Origin: Hyperoplus lanceolatus
Lineage: Eukaryota > Chordata > Actinopteri > Uranoscopiformes > Ammodytidae
NCBI GenBank assembly: GCA_026929865.2
Contig: CM049409.1
Coordinates: 14,785,452-14,849,451, forward strand
DNA: 64,000 bases
Reading direction: 5' to 3'
The notes beneath the pieces were generated by a model, which worked only from the letters and a program-made list of their open reading frames with translations, ran no database searches and was not told the DNA's origin. A program made the position numbers and the translations under genes. Shown here one piece after another: positions 25,828 to 38,762 of this stretch (position 1 is its first letter; each line of letters opens with the position of its first letter).

Positions 25828-27428
25828 CAAGATGTGCGCTGTGTGTTAAAGGAGGTCAGCGGTTTGATTTAATCAACAGGTGAGTGCACATCCAGTGACG
25901 GTCACAGTGTCCTTGAGTGGGAGACTAGAGCTGGTGCCTGTTTGCTGGGCTGCAGGAGACCATCAGCATGTGTCTAAAAGCAAGCACTCTGCATATGGTG
26001 TGGATAAATGATTGGCTATTTATGTGGAGTGCTGGGCTGTGTGTCTGAATGGCAAAGCTGCTGAGAGATGTCCAAAGAGACTTGGTTGGTCGGAATGTTT
26101 AACCTATGCAAACTACGGTTTTCTGCATTTAAAAATGGTTGCTATCACATGTGCTCTAGGATCATGAAATCTCTGATAACTCTCCCACATTTCTCCCTCT
26201 ACCATAGAAGCCAGATAATGCGAACAAGCAAAACACAAGATCTCTAAAACCAAAAGCCATTCCCTAAAATTATATTCTTCCAGTCAAATCACAAATTCAC
26301 GCCAACCTGTCATTTTAACTTCCTTTATCTGATTAAAATGATAGACATACTGTTTTGTATAGCACTACCTGTTTACAAGCTTCCAAGCATGCATGGCAAG
26401 GACTAGCATCAGAGAGTCGCAGGAACATAATGAAGGCATTGTCATGGCTACAACCTGCTGAGCATAACAGAAAGGAATTGCAACAATACCTGCCAGATTG
26501 AAAGAAACAGGACAAACATCTTTAGAAAGGGGATTTGCACAAGTTTAAAAGTAAACATGGTCATAATTTTATCCCCATTTGTATTACCCCTGGGAGACAG
26601 AAACAGTCTCCTAACTGCGGTTTGGACTCTTCTGTCTAAACATAGCCGGGCTACAGAACAAGCAACTCTGGAAAATGTTACTCGTGATAACTTTTTTTTT
26701 TTCTTAGAGAGCAAATATGGTTAAATGCACACGTTTATTCAGGTCGAAAGATGTAGGTAGAAAAAAGGGCAGAAATGGTGACGAAAGCACTAGCCTTCTT
26801 TGAATGTATTCTCTCTTTTACGTCCTCAAATATTAGATTAAGGTGTGTCTGTTTCTTTTCTGACACATTTTATGTTGTGTTTGAGTCGGACACTCGACAC
26901 TGGTGTGATTAATTTAGGTGCAAATGATTATCTCATAACTGATTCATCAGGTGGTAACTATTTGTCCGATAACATTGAATCAAAATGATAAACAAAAACA
27001 GATAAAAAGCCTACATCTTAACATTCAAGAAGGTGGGATGCAGTGAATGTGGTTCTAGAAATGTAGACTTTTTACCGATGAATTTATTCTAACCAATTGC
27101 TACTTCTCATTTAAGCAAACATCGCGACACTTTAAAACGCTATAACTTTAATGTGAGTTTACTGCTGTAATCTAGCCTATATCGTGTTTTTTTTCCCACC
27201 ATAGGAGTTTTGTGCTCGAGGTTACTTATTCTCTTTTCCTAATAAACGCACCAAAACAAACACAATGAAGCGACATGTGTCTGCTCCCTTAACACACATT
27301 CGCTACTGAATCCTTCTCAACATCTGTGAGTGGTTAGATTGTCGCTCGCGGTACGTAGTTGGCAGGTTTACTCTTTTCTAAAGTCCCGACAGGGAAAACT
27401 CCTCCGTGGCTGAGGTGGGGGTTAACTC
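25828..27428. other. Unannotated stretch, no gene seen
   Basis: Non-coding sequence leading up to the GC-rich promoter-like region at 27.4-27.6 kb. Confidence 0.4.
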
Positions 27429-27430
27429 AC

Positions 27431-27600
27431 TTGTTTGTCAGCCTTCCTTTTCAGCACAGAAAAAAAAGTAACTCCAGGAACCACAGAGATGTTAATAAAT
27501 CCATTCGTCTTGTTGTCGTCCTCGTCTCTCTGCTACCTACGACGAAGACTGGAGAGCAGAGACCAACAAGGACCGACTCCTCTCAACAGCAGTGACGCTG
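27431..27600 (-). other. b3gnt2: Candidate 5' non-coding exon 1 of b3gnt2
   Basis: On the minus strand, a CpG-richer stretch just downstream of a GC box ends at ACAA|GTGAGTTA, a good splice donor (plus strand ACTCAC at 27425-27430). It lies ~22 kb upstream of the b3gnt2 coding exon on the same strand. It fits the vertebrate gene structure, in which a non-coding first exon is separated from a single coding exon by a long intron. No other minus-strand gene lies between. The transcription start is estimated from the GC box, and linkage to b3gnt2 is inference. Confidence 0.4.
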
Positions 27601-27640
27601 CGCCGCGCTGGGCGGGGCCAGGCTGTCTCGCTCTCACACA
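27601..27640 (-). promoter_or_regulatory. b3gnt2: GC-box promoter core
   Basis: GGGCGGGG at 27610-27617 (CCCCGCCC on the minus strand), beside GCGCCGCGCTG, in otherwise AT-rich surroundings. No TATA box is seen. It is probably the core of the promoter feeding the exon candidate at 27431-27600. Confidence 0.4.
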
Positions 27641-27983
27641 CGCACAACATTGAAATGTTATATTGTTTCAATGTGCTTTCCTTATCGCATTTTCCTTATC
27701 AAAAGCTAGATGACTAAAGTAGCTTCCTCAATAACAGGACTTTCCCGGGGGGTCTTTGAATGATGTCAGCTCTTGAATTACCTGACACATATTGTTTTAA
27801 ATAATCTGTGCTGGTAGGCTATATGTAGCCGATAGCAGGGTTAACATGGCCCAATGAGGCACACTTGCAAGCTAACTTGGCGCACTCAAACGTATCCGAC
27901 ACTCCTGGACAGGGGTGTCAGAAAGTTCACACAAAGTTGATTAAGCCTATAAAATCAACAGAACTATCTATGTATTTCTCATT

Positions 27984-28920
27984 ACGGCAGTGTTTACAAA
28001 CTGGTGTCACCCCCTAACACTGTCACAGGAGCTCAGGAAAATCCAGAAAAACGGCCAAGAAATATTTCAGTTCCAAAACCTGGATGTACAAACCTGGCTC
28101 CGCCCGCCCGCCTACTTCCGGCCAAATTTAATTTTCCCTTCAGTAGTCAGTCGTTAGCTGTATCTCGATTCAGGGGTTGCGGTCTACGAAGGCTGCATTT
28201 GAAGACCGATTGCGTCATAGCGGTGCGCAAAGGTTGTTCCATTTGTTGTTCCAAGGCTCCTTGCAAGGCTCCTCATATGCAGCCGTGAAATGCAGCCTTC
28301 GTTTCACGGTTTTGAAGGCTGCATCAGATGTATCCTTCGCAGCCCAACATATCCCATGATTCATTGGGTTTTTTTCAGAGATGGCATACAAAAAATAAAA
28401 AATAACAAAACAGCAACGTGTTGCTCCATCTTCTTAACTTTTATCTTCCTTTCTTTTTTTCTTGAATTTTTTTTTCTTTTCGTCTGGTAGGCAACTTCTT
28501 TTTCTTTTTTCCTCTGTTGACAAGGCTGTCTCCGTTGGCAGCTATCAGGGTTGCTAGGCAGCACAGGAGCGGCGAGTCCTCACACAAGGTAACGGCTTGT
28601 TTCGCAAACCGGAAATGCTCGTAAACGGGCGGTCTCTGTGGCTGTATCCCATTTCACTGGGCAGATCCAATAGTTTTAAACTTCGACAGACACCCGCCTC
28701 CAAGTGAGCGAACGTTTGTCAATTACAGCACTTCCAGACCTTCTGTACAAATGAAATGAAGTACGATGGTCTGGTTGGACCAGGCTATGGATGTACAGCA
28801 GACGGTATAAAATCCATGCGCGATCACTGAAGGCTTACTTTATGTAGATTTGCATACAGTGTTGTTGTAATTCCTCAGTATTCCTAGTGGGGTCAACATA
28901 AGTTACGCACTATAGCTTTA
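27984..28920. repeat. Dispersed repeat (same family as 11260-11511) interrupted by an insertion
   Basis: The left part (27984-28089) and right part (28797-28920) together match the 11.3-kb copy. The middle 0.7 kb is absent there and is flanked by a duplicated 8-9 bp. Confidence 0.65.
28090..28787. mobile_element. 0.7-kb DNA element inserted in a dispersed repeat; TSD (T)GGATGTAC
   Basis: TGGATGTAC occurs at 28081-28089 and again at 28788-28796. The homologous uninterrupted site at 11.4 kb reads GGACGTAA. The element ends AAACCTGGCTCC / ...GGACCAGGCTA are roughly inverted. An 8-bp duplication suggests hAT. The interior has an inverted GAAGGCTGCA ... TGCAGCCTTC pair and no transposase. Confidence 0.65.
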
Positions 28921-31321
28921 ACCCATTAAAGTCCCACTTTATATATCAATATTTGTTTTGTTACTATGATTATTGAAAATAAAACTCACTTATGTAAGTG
29001 CAGGGACCATACTGCTTGCTGCTGCCAGTGATAATGAGCTATGAGTCAGATGGCTTAACAAGCCAAATATCTTGTTAAGAAAACTACATATTATTCTCAA
29101 ATTCTATCAAGTATGTAGAATGAATTGCATATCATTTTCACTTGTTTGAGAAGGGCTTTGATGCTAACCACTTCAGTAAAACACCAATTCAGCATGGCCA
29201 GCACTAATGAGTGCACTTAAAATGGAATAAACACATATAGACTGCACTACATGTTTCCCTGTTGGTTTTTAATCACAGAGTTGTTGTAGTTATGTTAAAT
29301 CAAAGTCACATGATAAAACAAAATACAATGTGTTGTGGCCCTGTCCTGTATGCCTCCATGGTAGATAAGACATGATAAAGAGTCCTCTATGGTGCCCTTA
29401 CAATTGAGGAAATGCAATACTTTAACTGATTCCTGGCTTAAGAAGTCTGATTAAATTAAGTGGGGATCTCCAAATGGCAAATTAACATTTTAAGGTTCTG
29501 TGCAGATAAAAAAAAACACATTATGACATGGTATTTTGTATCTTCAGATGTCCTACACTGCAGTCTAATCTTAATGCTATGATAAGCTAAGCTAACCTAC
29601 TGCTGGGTCCAGCTACATACATAAGAGTAAAATCAATCTTCTGCGTCTCATTCTGGACAAAAAAAGTGATAGGGGCATTTCTTACAATGTCAAACTATTT
29701 CTTCAATAACAAGAGTGCCCGAAAACCACAGAAGCAATGCTTGATGCAGCCAAAGTCAGTCATTTCAGGTAAATGAAGACACATTTTATGGATATAGTCT
29801 AGTGCATCATTACATCTTTCCCCTGAAGAGACTGGCTCCAAATCTCGTAAATTGTTATCCAAACATTAGCTTCCTTTAAAGGGAAATACACTTAATTCAC
29901 TTTTCCTGCCAAGTTAGACCACACGATCAATACCACTTTAATGTCTGTGCATTAACTATTGAGCTAATAGCTAAAAGGCAGTTAATGGTGTACCCTTCCA
30001 GTCATCTAGTGTGAGACTGTTAGTCATAAGAGGGATCAAGCTGACAAGTACATTGTCTTGTGTTTGCTTAGTTACCAGCAGCAAACACAGGGACTGTCAC
30101 CAGTGTGTAAATGGCGAAAGACCAGTTACACCTGTCATATCCCAGTAAGAAAGTGACACGCTTCAACATTTAGATGAACTGATACTTCACGGCCTGTTCA
30201 TTTAAACATTAAAATTCAAAAAAATTAAGCCTGATAGATGCTCTGGTTACGGTTTCATCCATTATAATTTCCCAAAATCAGTAGTAATCGTATTAATTTC
30301 CTGGTTAGAAAAGAAGGTCTGCTTTAGCTTGCATCTGTTTTTTTTTGTGTTTTTTGAAAACTTGCAGAGGCACCCAGATGGCAGTTAAACATGTGTGCGT
30401 GCATGTGTTCTTGGGTGTGTATGATGGGTGTGGGATATCCAAACAGCAGGGGACCAGTCCCCAGGCTGTAGTCTATTAATGACCCAAACCAAGACAAAAG
30501 GGGTCTGCTGTGTGAAGGACTAGAGGCTCTACATCTTTCTATGTAACAGACTATAGGGTCTGTTGGTCGCCCCAATGGAAACAATAGATACCCAGCCTAT
30601 GCTCATAAATAATAATCTTGAGGTTCACGTATGTTTATAACGTTCATGGACACGGGTTTGAACCTGCTAGATGACCTGGGAAAACAGTTTAAAGGAACCA
30701 TCTTTTAGTATAACAGTTATTGTGTTAAGGAGAAGGAGAGTGAGAGTTAACAGATATTCTTGAAATTAACCAGTACCGCCTAGCCACGAAAATGCAGTCT
30801 GTTGCTATTTTGCCTCACAGGTTCCTCCAGGTATCTTCCCCTACGTTTGTCCTCCTGCTGACATTTTTATTGTAAAATGCTATTTCATTTGTTTTTATTT
30901 CAACCTAAACAAATCCCACAAAACAATGTTACCCAACTAGTTCACTGTGTAGTCAGGCAAAACACTGATGCTCTGGGTGTTTTTCCTTCACAACAATGAA
31001 TACACTGGTGCAGCAAATGTGTATTAATCGGCAGTTGAAAATAGTCCCTAACAAAGGATTTCCTCATATTTTATAAAAACTATATTGTCCAGCTGAGCCT
31101 TTCAATTATCTTCTAGTTTTAAAGATGTATGTGGTGAGCAATAACCAATTGTTCAGTACCAAATGATAGGGATGTCAGAAAGTATTGTGAGACAGACTTG
31201 CGCATTGTTGATTTTTGTCTCTTTGTGTATTATTAAATAATTGCAGGATTATTTTCTAATGCCTATTGAAGCACTAAAATAAAAATAACTAAGCCTACAG
31301 GAGCAAGGTAATGTATGTGTC

Positions 31322-31373
<52 letters not shown>

Positions 31374-32889
31374 CTCCTAGAATCAACTGTACAAAGGGAT
31401 GTGTTAGGGTCGGGGGGGGGGTAATATTGATAAATGGTTTACCGTCACATCAAATAACATAGAAACATTCCCCGCAATAGAAAAATTATTCCAGTTACCA
31501 ACAGTTCTCCTGAATGTAATAATTCCCCAAGAGGTAATTGCCTATTTCTTTTGCAAAGATTACTGCCATGCCCTTGAAAAAAACATGGATATGGTCCACA
31601 CCCTACTGTGGGTTGGGCTTCTTGCGTCTTGTGCATTAGAGCCCTCCACCATCATTGTGTCATCAGAAAAGAGGGCAGGGTGTAAACAACATTAACTAGA
31701 CAGGATAGGATGACCGCGGGGCAGTAGGTGTGAAGGAGCCAACAGACAGCCAGGACTCAGGTGTCTCCTCAACGTCCCAGAGTCTCAGGTGGTTCAATGA
31801 GACGTTGTTTGCTGTATTTGTAATTACTCTGAGCACATGCTGGCACCTCTGCCACTGCTGCCACCCAGCTGCCAGTGTATCAGTTTTAATCAAAGTGGGA
31901 CTAACACACTCTGGTGCTAATTAGGTACAAGAGATCGAAGAATATAACGGTTTGCTGCACACAACAAGCTGTTGGTAAAGCAACTGATTCAAGCAAGAAA
32001 ACGGTTCAACAAAACTTCTGGGTGTTTAAAGTTCAGGTTTGCTCACATCTCAGTAATGAATCACACGGAGCATCCTTTAGCTGTGCTGACACTGGATCCA
32101 ACATGGAACACATTATGTGAGCAGAAGTGCTGATTAGCTAAATAAACTTTTATTTAGTAGCACCAATGAGAATGTTTAGGCACTCAGATGGACCAGCATT
32201 GCCCCAAAGAAAAACAAATGTATTATCACAGTTGGAAAAAATGGTAATTTTAAGATGTTGTGATTTTTCGTGTTTTAGAATTGTCACAAATCCGCAGAAA
32301 ATAATGATTTCATGAACAAATATTTAAACATGACTTTTGTAGGAAAATTAATGTTCTTCAATTTGATTCATGCTGTCAGTGTGAGAAAGCAGACTTTTCT
32401 TTTTCGTTTTGCATGAACATTCGTATTACTTTGTATTGTCACTTTTATAAGGCTTTCACAGCTTAGTCTGTTGCTTAAGTGTGTGTGCGTGTGTGTGATG
32501 TAAGAGTTGCTTCTCTCTTTTAGAGGGTTACAGCCTCCATACTGCTTGCTGTAATGGGGTCTGGCTTTGAGAGACTACCTCCTGGGTAACTGAGCCAAGT
32601 CTAAACACAATGCATGTTTTAACTGCCAGGGGCACACATATTAAGATGCACCTTATCATCTTATCAAAGAATAAACAGACTCACTTTCAAATACAAATCG
32701 TCAACAATTTATGGAACATAAAGATTAACCTTAACTGTCCTTGGCCCTTTCTTCAACAAGACATGTGTGTACCTGTACTGCAGAAGTGTCTAATAGGATA
32801 ATAACTTCAATACAATAAAGAGAAAAAAACTTGCACTAACTGCAGATGGAGATCATAAAAATGTATTTACAAACACGGGCAAGTGTGCG
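28921..32889. other. Unannotated stretch, no gene seen
   Basis: About 4 kb of AT-rich sequence. An (AT)n tract is at 31324-31368 and a G run near 31411. No exon-like or RNA-like structure is supported. Confidence 0.45.
31324..31368. repeat. (AT)n microsatellite
   Basis: About 22 AT units. Confidence 0.95.
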
Positions 32890-33075
32890 GCAGAAGCTTA
32901 GTCAGTAAGGGCACAATTCGCTGTTTGATGTAGAGGAGGTCCAAACACGGACCAGACCGGTAGAGACAGTGGACCGGTACCTGGAGAGATGCCGGTTCAC
33001 ATTCTGTGCACTGCTAAGGTGCCTTTGAACAAGGCATTAAGCAACTGACCTACCGGACCACCGGACTTTGAGGCA
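32890..33075. repeat. Dispersed fish repeat fragment
   Basis: GGTACCTGGAGAGATGCCGG, CACTGCTAAGGTGCCTTTGA and ACAAGGCATTAAGCAACTG match a short repeat I know from many teleost genomes (CTGGAGAGATGCC...GAGGTGCCCTTGAGCAAGGCA). The class is not assigned. Confidence 0.5.
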
Positions 33076-35880
33076 ACACCATCATTCAAACATCTCTCCA
33101 TTGATCATTTATTGGTGCAAACACATGTGCTGTAATTTCATCATCCATTGAAATTGGTACAGATAAATCATATAATACTGATGCAGAGGTTACTCATTAG
33201 AATGCCTAGAAAATGATTCAAATGTGTAATTGTGTGACTGCTCTCATCCAGATATACTGTAGTGTATTGAGACCCTTTGTTTACAAAATAAATAAATGTT
33301 TATTGTGACAACATGCGCTAACAATGTAAAATGTTAAACCTCAGCGCAATGACATTTTTTCTTCAGGGCCAACACCAAACATGCAGATACAAGAGACAGA
33401 TGAGTTCTTTCCTGGCTTGTGACTTCTGCAACACAAATGCTGAGAATGACGGCTGAAATAAGTAAACTTTGGCACCTACCGAGGAGGAAACCAAGAGGTG
33501 AGAAAGGAAGCTCTTACGAACATGAAATGCTATTTTAGGCTGAGAATGGTGGTGAGCTTTGTGAGCAGGGTCCTTACCTCAAATATGACTGCAGAGATGC
33601 TTCACAAACACACACTTGAAATAAAAACGCTTGAAACCACAGTGCTCAATAGTAGATAAGTAATCAAGTAACTATATGAAATGTCATACCTTGTCATATG
33701 AATAAATTAAAGTTACAAATAAATAATGTAATTCATTTGGGGTTATGTTCCTGTACAATGGATTACTGTATGTCCAATATTCAAACGTATTCTAGCATCT
33801 GGTCCACTATGTCACCAGCTAGTCACTTACTGTATCTGTCTTCTATTTGATGTTAAGCACACAGCGTACAGTGGGTTATCTAGAGCTTCTTTGCTGAAAA
33901 CATCTTCCTGCTGCACCTGAAAACAACACTATTACAGCGGTGAGTGCAAACCAAAAACGTAACGGCAGCTAAACAATGAGCTGAATCTCTATATAAGGCT
34001 CTGTATTGTCGAGAGGATCTGCAAGTCCAGGTGATCATCATCTTTAGACTCATCACTATGAACAACTGCTTTCCTTATTGCCATTTGATACATTTGTTAT
34101 TATAAAACACTGCGGGAATCATAGACATGTGGCTGGGTTGACCTCTAAACACAAGAAGCCCATCAGGCATCGCACAACGTGCCAACAGAAGTCATCTCGA
34201 CCACAACAAACGGCTGTAAAACAAGCAGTTGGGTGGCATCCAAGTTTATGGTGGGAAATTCCTGAGACGTCTCTGAGCAGCGGAGACATTCTTCTTCTGG
34301 GTCAGGCTACTCATCAACCATCACATTGGTGCAGTCACAGATATGCAGATAAACAGGCTCTCTCATATATTTAAGATACAACCTGCTACCTTTACACGAA
34401 ACACACAAAGAAAGCTCAGTATAGGTCTGAAGGGAAAAGTGGCTCAATTGTTTCATGCAACAGGTCGGAGTCATGGGAAAATACTTTACATTATGCTGTG
34501 CAAAAAACCTTTAGGCGGGCAGCCATACCATATCAGCTATTCTAATGCTAATGCTTCAAGGACATGTTCCATTTTAGATGGGCATGCACAAGCACGCAAT
34601 ATTCACCAGAGCACTTTGTGGTTAAAGCAGAAGGCTGATAAAGTTGACAGATAGGCCTGTAGCTGTCAACCGAGAATAATGAGGTCATCTAGTATCAACC
34701 GGGGGGGGGAGTTTACAGTTATTAACATCCAAACACAATAAAAAACTTACTGGAAAATACATTATATCTTCATATGAAGAAACAATACCGATGCCTGATA
34801 ACATTTACAGACTATTTCTGGTGAAAATGTACCTAAAGACAACTGAGGATGTGCCACCAGATTATTCTGATGTTATATACTCTTACATTCAAGACAGTGA
34901 GAAACAATTTTGCAGAAGAAAAAAACAAACTACTTCAATCAACAGGATGATAAACATGCTTAACCCCTAAAAATCCAACCCTTGTTTCTTCTCGTACATT
35001 CACTCCAGTTGGATATATGGGGGGAGGGGGGGGGGGGGGGTGTTGGTTTGAAAAATTCTTTGTCATTTGTCTGCTCGAGGTTTCCTCTTGGAGCAACAAT
35101 AGCAGCTTTGTAGCTCTTTGCCCAGATCCTGGCAGAGATGTCCTTGGGTCCTGTGACTTTGGGTCCCGGGTGTCCGTCCACCAGCCTGCCAGTTGCTGAA
35201 AGACAAACTCTCTCTGCTCCCATTGTTGCGGGGTGGATCAGAAGGCTGTGTGACCATAGGCGGCTAATAAAACATATCACTGATCGGACCGCTCATTTAG
35301 AAAAGAAAATGTATACATAAACTACTATCTACTGGCTGATAATACAACATTAACTCAGTGTTGGTTAAAGTTGCGTGGAGCTACAGGCCTTTCTCATGGA
35401 GGACATTTCCAACATTACTGTGGGAAAAGGCAGCACATGTGTAAATAAATAAATCAATGATTGCCGAATTGTATTTTGCGGCTTCAGTTTCTGGGCTGTG
35501 TCACTGTCACACTGCCATGGCTGACTGTGACACTAGAATAGCATAGAGACATCAAAGACTTGTGCTTTCCCTGCTATGACAAGTCTTTCGACAAGTGATC
35601 CATCAGGCTGATAAGTGTGTGGGTGTACTATGGGCGTTTTTATGCAATCAGCTTCCCAATAAAAGCAAATGAGCTGGAAATGAATAACAACTTCATATTC
35701 CACTGATAGATATTATATTCAAAACCAATGTTAAAAAAGTAACCGAGTACAAGGATGACTGAGAAACATTGCATTTCAAAGGGAAGTATTGGAATTTTCT
35801 TTTACATCAATAGATTTATTTAACTGCTACAGTTACATAACATAGTAACATTGATTTTACATACAAAACAGAAGATCTAC
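33076..35880. other. Unannotated stretch, no gene seen
   Basis: AT-rich non-coding sequence. A G-rich run with one A is at 35019-35040. The ~100-aa frames at 34.1-34.7 kb have no recognised motif. Confidence 0.45.
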
Positions 35881-36365
35881 ATATCGTCACCCTCTTAAAA
35901 TAATGGCCTAAGTCATTTTTTCAATGTTTTCAGGGAACACAAAAAACTTAACCAAAGATTGAATATATGATATTCATTAATAATTTCACTCAAACAGGTT
36001 ATGTCAAAAGATGACTCTTGACATTGTAATAACAATTTCTGTCAATTATGTAACACAATAGGAATAAACCCTTTATATTAAAGTTTAACTTGTGACTTAA
36101 GCCATTTTACACACTTGAGAAATGTCCTTGAAAAAAAAATGAACAGTAAATTTTGACTTAGGCAAAATAAAATGGCCTAAAACACACTTGACATTCTGGT
36201 AATATCGTATAATGGCCTATGTCAAGTAAAATCACATGATCTGTTCAACTGAGGAATTAGGCCATTTTACCAGAGGTGGCCAGCATCATAAGGAGTTGAT
36301 TTAAGCAAAAAAATAATTTTGGCCAAAAAGTGACTTAGGCCATTATTCTAAGAGGGTGACGATAT
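35881..36365. mobile_element. 485-bp MITE with ~35-bp inverted ends and seven internal TGACTTAGGCCATT-like iterons
   Basis: The left end ATATCGTCACCCTCTTA... (35881-35915) and the right end (36331-36365) are inverted, with one mismatch in 35. TA sits on both sides of TCGTCACCC...GGGTGACGA, consistent with a TA target (Tc1/mariner-like), though TA could be part of the palindromic end. Variants of TGACTTAGGCCATT occur in both orientations near 35902, 36092, 36154, 36171, 36211, 36257 and 36331. No coding capacity. Confidence 0.85.
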
Positions 36366-36687
36366 TGAACATGTTACATTGTCAAATGATTAAAGGCCAC
36401 ACATATACTCACAGGTGTTTTGTTTGATACCTTAAAGGCTATGTTGTTTAACACAGAGATTAGCCATTTATCTGAGTATGTCTTCTTTTGATACTGATTA
36501 TACTTAATGATATTTAACTCAGGTAGAATTCCATACGCATGACAGGGTATGTACCTGCAACAAGTAGGAGTTCAGTATCATAAAAAGCTGTTATCTAAAT
36601 AAACATGATGCTAAATTGCACCGTGTTTGCATGACAGTGAGGAGATTATTGCTGAAGGCCAAAAAAGCATGTTCCCATTCAATTGTA

Positions 36688-37311
36688 AAGGCCAGGACAC
36701 ACCAGCCCGATAATCGCCGTCGTCAAAAAAAATGGAGTCGGCCGTTTCAGGAAGCTCCAGCTTCCCGTCGCTGCTAAAGAACACACCGAGACGACTGTTT
36801 ATTTTCCGTACGCTCGCGGGACGTAATGTCTCCACAACAGCAGGCGGCGCTAATCTGTATTGTGGCCCGAAAAAATACGAAAGCCGGAAATGATTGGACA
36901 TCTCTCTAGAGCATAAACATAGATAGAAATACGTATTTATATTTATGGACCATAAGAGCACAATTTTTAGCAGAGAGTGTCGAGCATGGTGTCGAGCAGT
37001 CAACAAGGGTTGATGCATGTGAGTACTCTCAAAACGAAACGAACAAACACATTAAAACGATGGCTAGCTGTTGTTAGCTGTTTGTGCTACCCGCCTCACT
37101 TCCGGGCTTCACTGATTCGCTAGCCCTCCACCAATCAAATTGCTCCAAATGAAAGACGGTCGGCCGCCGATTGAACACTGTTCAATCGGCGGCCGACAGG
37201 CTCAAAACAAGCCCGACGACCTCTACGTCGGCCGACGTCACGGCACACACCAAACAGATTCGTCTTTTTTTTTGACGACGGCGATTATCGGGCTGGTGTG
37301 TCCTGGCCTTT
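36688..37311. mobile_element. 624-bp MITE with ~46-bp perfect inverted ends and a central perfect palindrome
   Basis: The left end AAAGGCCAGGACACACCAGC... and the right end are perfectly inverted for about 46 nt. At 37159-37197 there is a 39-nt palindrome (19-nt arms, one central base) starting GTCGGCCGCCGATTGAACA. The GTCGGCCG motif also recurs near the ends. The flanks contain TAA/TTA-like sequence but no unambiguous duplication. Confidence 0.85.
37159..37197. repeat. Perfect 39-nt palindrome inside the MITE
   Basis: Arms of 19 nt around a single central C. It would form a long stem without mismatches. Confidence 0.95.
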
Positions 37312-37544
37312 AATCATTACCTATGTTAGTAGCTACTCTAGATAGTTACAAAACTAGGTCTGCACAGGATGTTCTTCCTTCCCTGTTAAAGCACAGAGCA
37401 GCTATCACATCAGTCATATTTGATACATAAACTCTTCCCAGACATCTCGTGGTGATGTTTGTTTCCCTCTGTTTGGCGATTGTACATGCACCTCTTACTT
37501 AATTGTATCATTAACATTTGACCCACAGGGTCACGGGACATGAC

Positions 37545-38762
37545 CAGGGGCCTCATTTATAAACGTGGCGTACGCCCAGAAGAGGGCGCACGCCAATTTC
37601 TACGCAAACATTGGGATTTATAAAAAGCAAACTTGACGGGAAGATGTGCGGTCCTCCACGCAAACTCTGACCCATGCGTACGCACAGAAAGTGGAGAAAG
37701 GAGAAACGGCGACTCCGTCGGCACATGTATGAAGTGCGAGAACGAATGTGTTTGTGTAAAATGAATCCAAATATAGGCCTATTATAAGCCATGTAGGTCT
37801 ATCATATAGGGAGTTCCTTTGCAAAACGGATGAAGCCATTCTTACAACTAATAAAAAAATGCCTCCACGGATTTTTCCATGGAGTGATACCAACTAAAAA
37901 CAAAACTAATTAGGATCTTAAATAGCCTACAAACCGGGATATGAGTGCAAATTAAAAAATAAATATAAAAAATTTGAATAAGCTCTGCATGTTATTGGAT
38001 TCATTCTGATAATATTGAGGTGGAATACAACCTATTACTTTTACACTGACGCTGTTCTCGATGCCTCAGTCAGGCAGACAGAAGTGCACAGTTTCATGTT
38101 CATATCTATGTGTTTTTCTTTGTGTTTAAGAACGTCGTAACTGTGTTTTGAAAGGGACTGTGAAGTTTATTATCCGCCCGTCACTGCACCGGGATGAATT
38201 CTCCGAATCTGTATCTCATGGGGGGTTTCAGTGTCTCCCGCTCGTGGCACAAACACTGCTGTGTGAGGATATGCACTTTTTTGCGTCCACTTTTATGTCG
38301 GATCGCTTCTTTTTATTTCGACCACAGCGTTCACAGAGATCGCCACAGGCTGCACTCTGACGCCTTTACCCTCACACTGTGCCACCAAACTAAGTTTTCC
38401 CTGGTCGCCACTTCTCCAACGGGTACTTCGACGTGACCGCAGTGATCCACACCGTGTGGAGTCTATTTTTCCATTTCCCTTTCAGTCGGCGATTGCCACT
38501 ACCGCCTTCATGCACTCAGTAAATGATATTAATTTGGGCGTGTCAATGACTATGTATGGGTAAATATGGGCGTTACGTGAAGCCCGCAAAGGCTGCGCCA
38601 CATTTAGGTTTGATTGTGATTTATAAAGGGAAACAGGCGTAGGGTGTGAGTGCGCACTGTTTTATAAATCAGAATATTTTTGTTCGCACGTACATCTTAC
38701 ATTTCTTCCGTACGCTAGCTTCCACGTGAATCCCACGCAAAGCTTTATAAATGAGGCCCCTG
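37545..38762. mobile_element. 1.2-kb non-autonomous DNA transposon, 19-bp perfect inverted ends
   Basis: CAGGGGCCTCATTTATAAA (37545-37563) is exactly inverted at 38744-38762. The subterminal regions carry repeated GTACGC / GCGTAC motifs. I recognise the 'GGGGCCTCATTTATAAA' end as a common fish DNA element. No target duplication is evident, and no transposase frame was seen. Confidence 0.8.

Noticed and set aside
37545-38762. hAT assignment of the GGGGCCTCATTTATAAA element
   Set aside because: The ends are clear, but no 8-bp (or other) duplication is visible, so the superfamily was left open.
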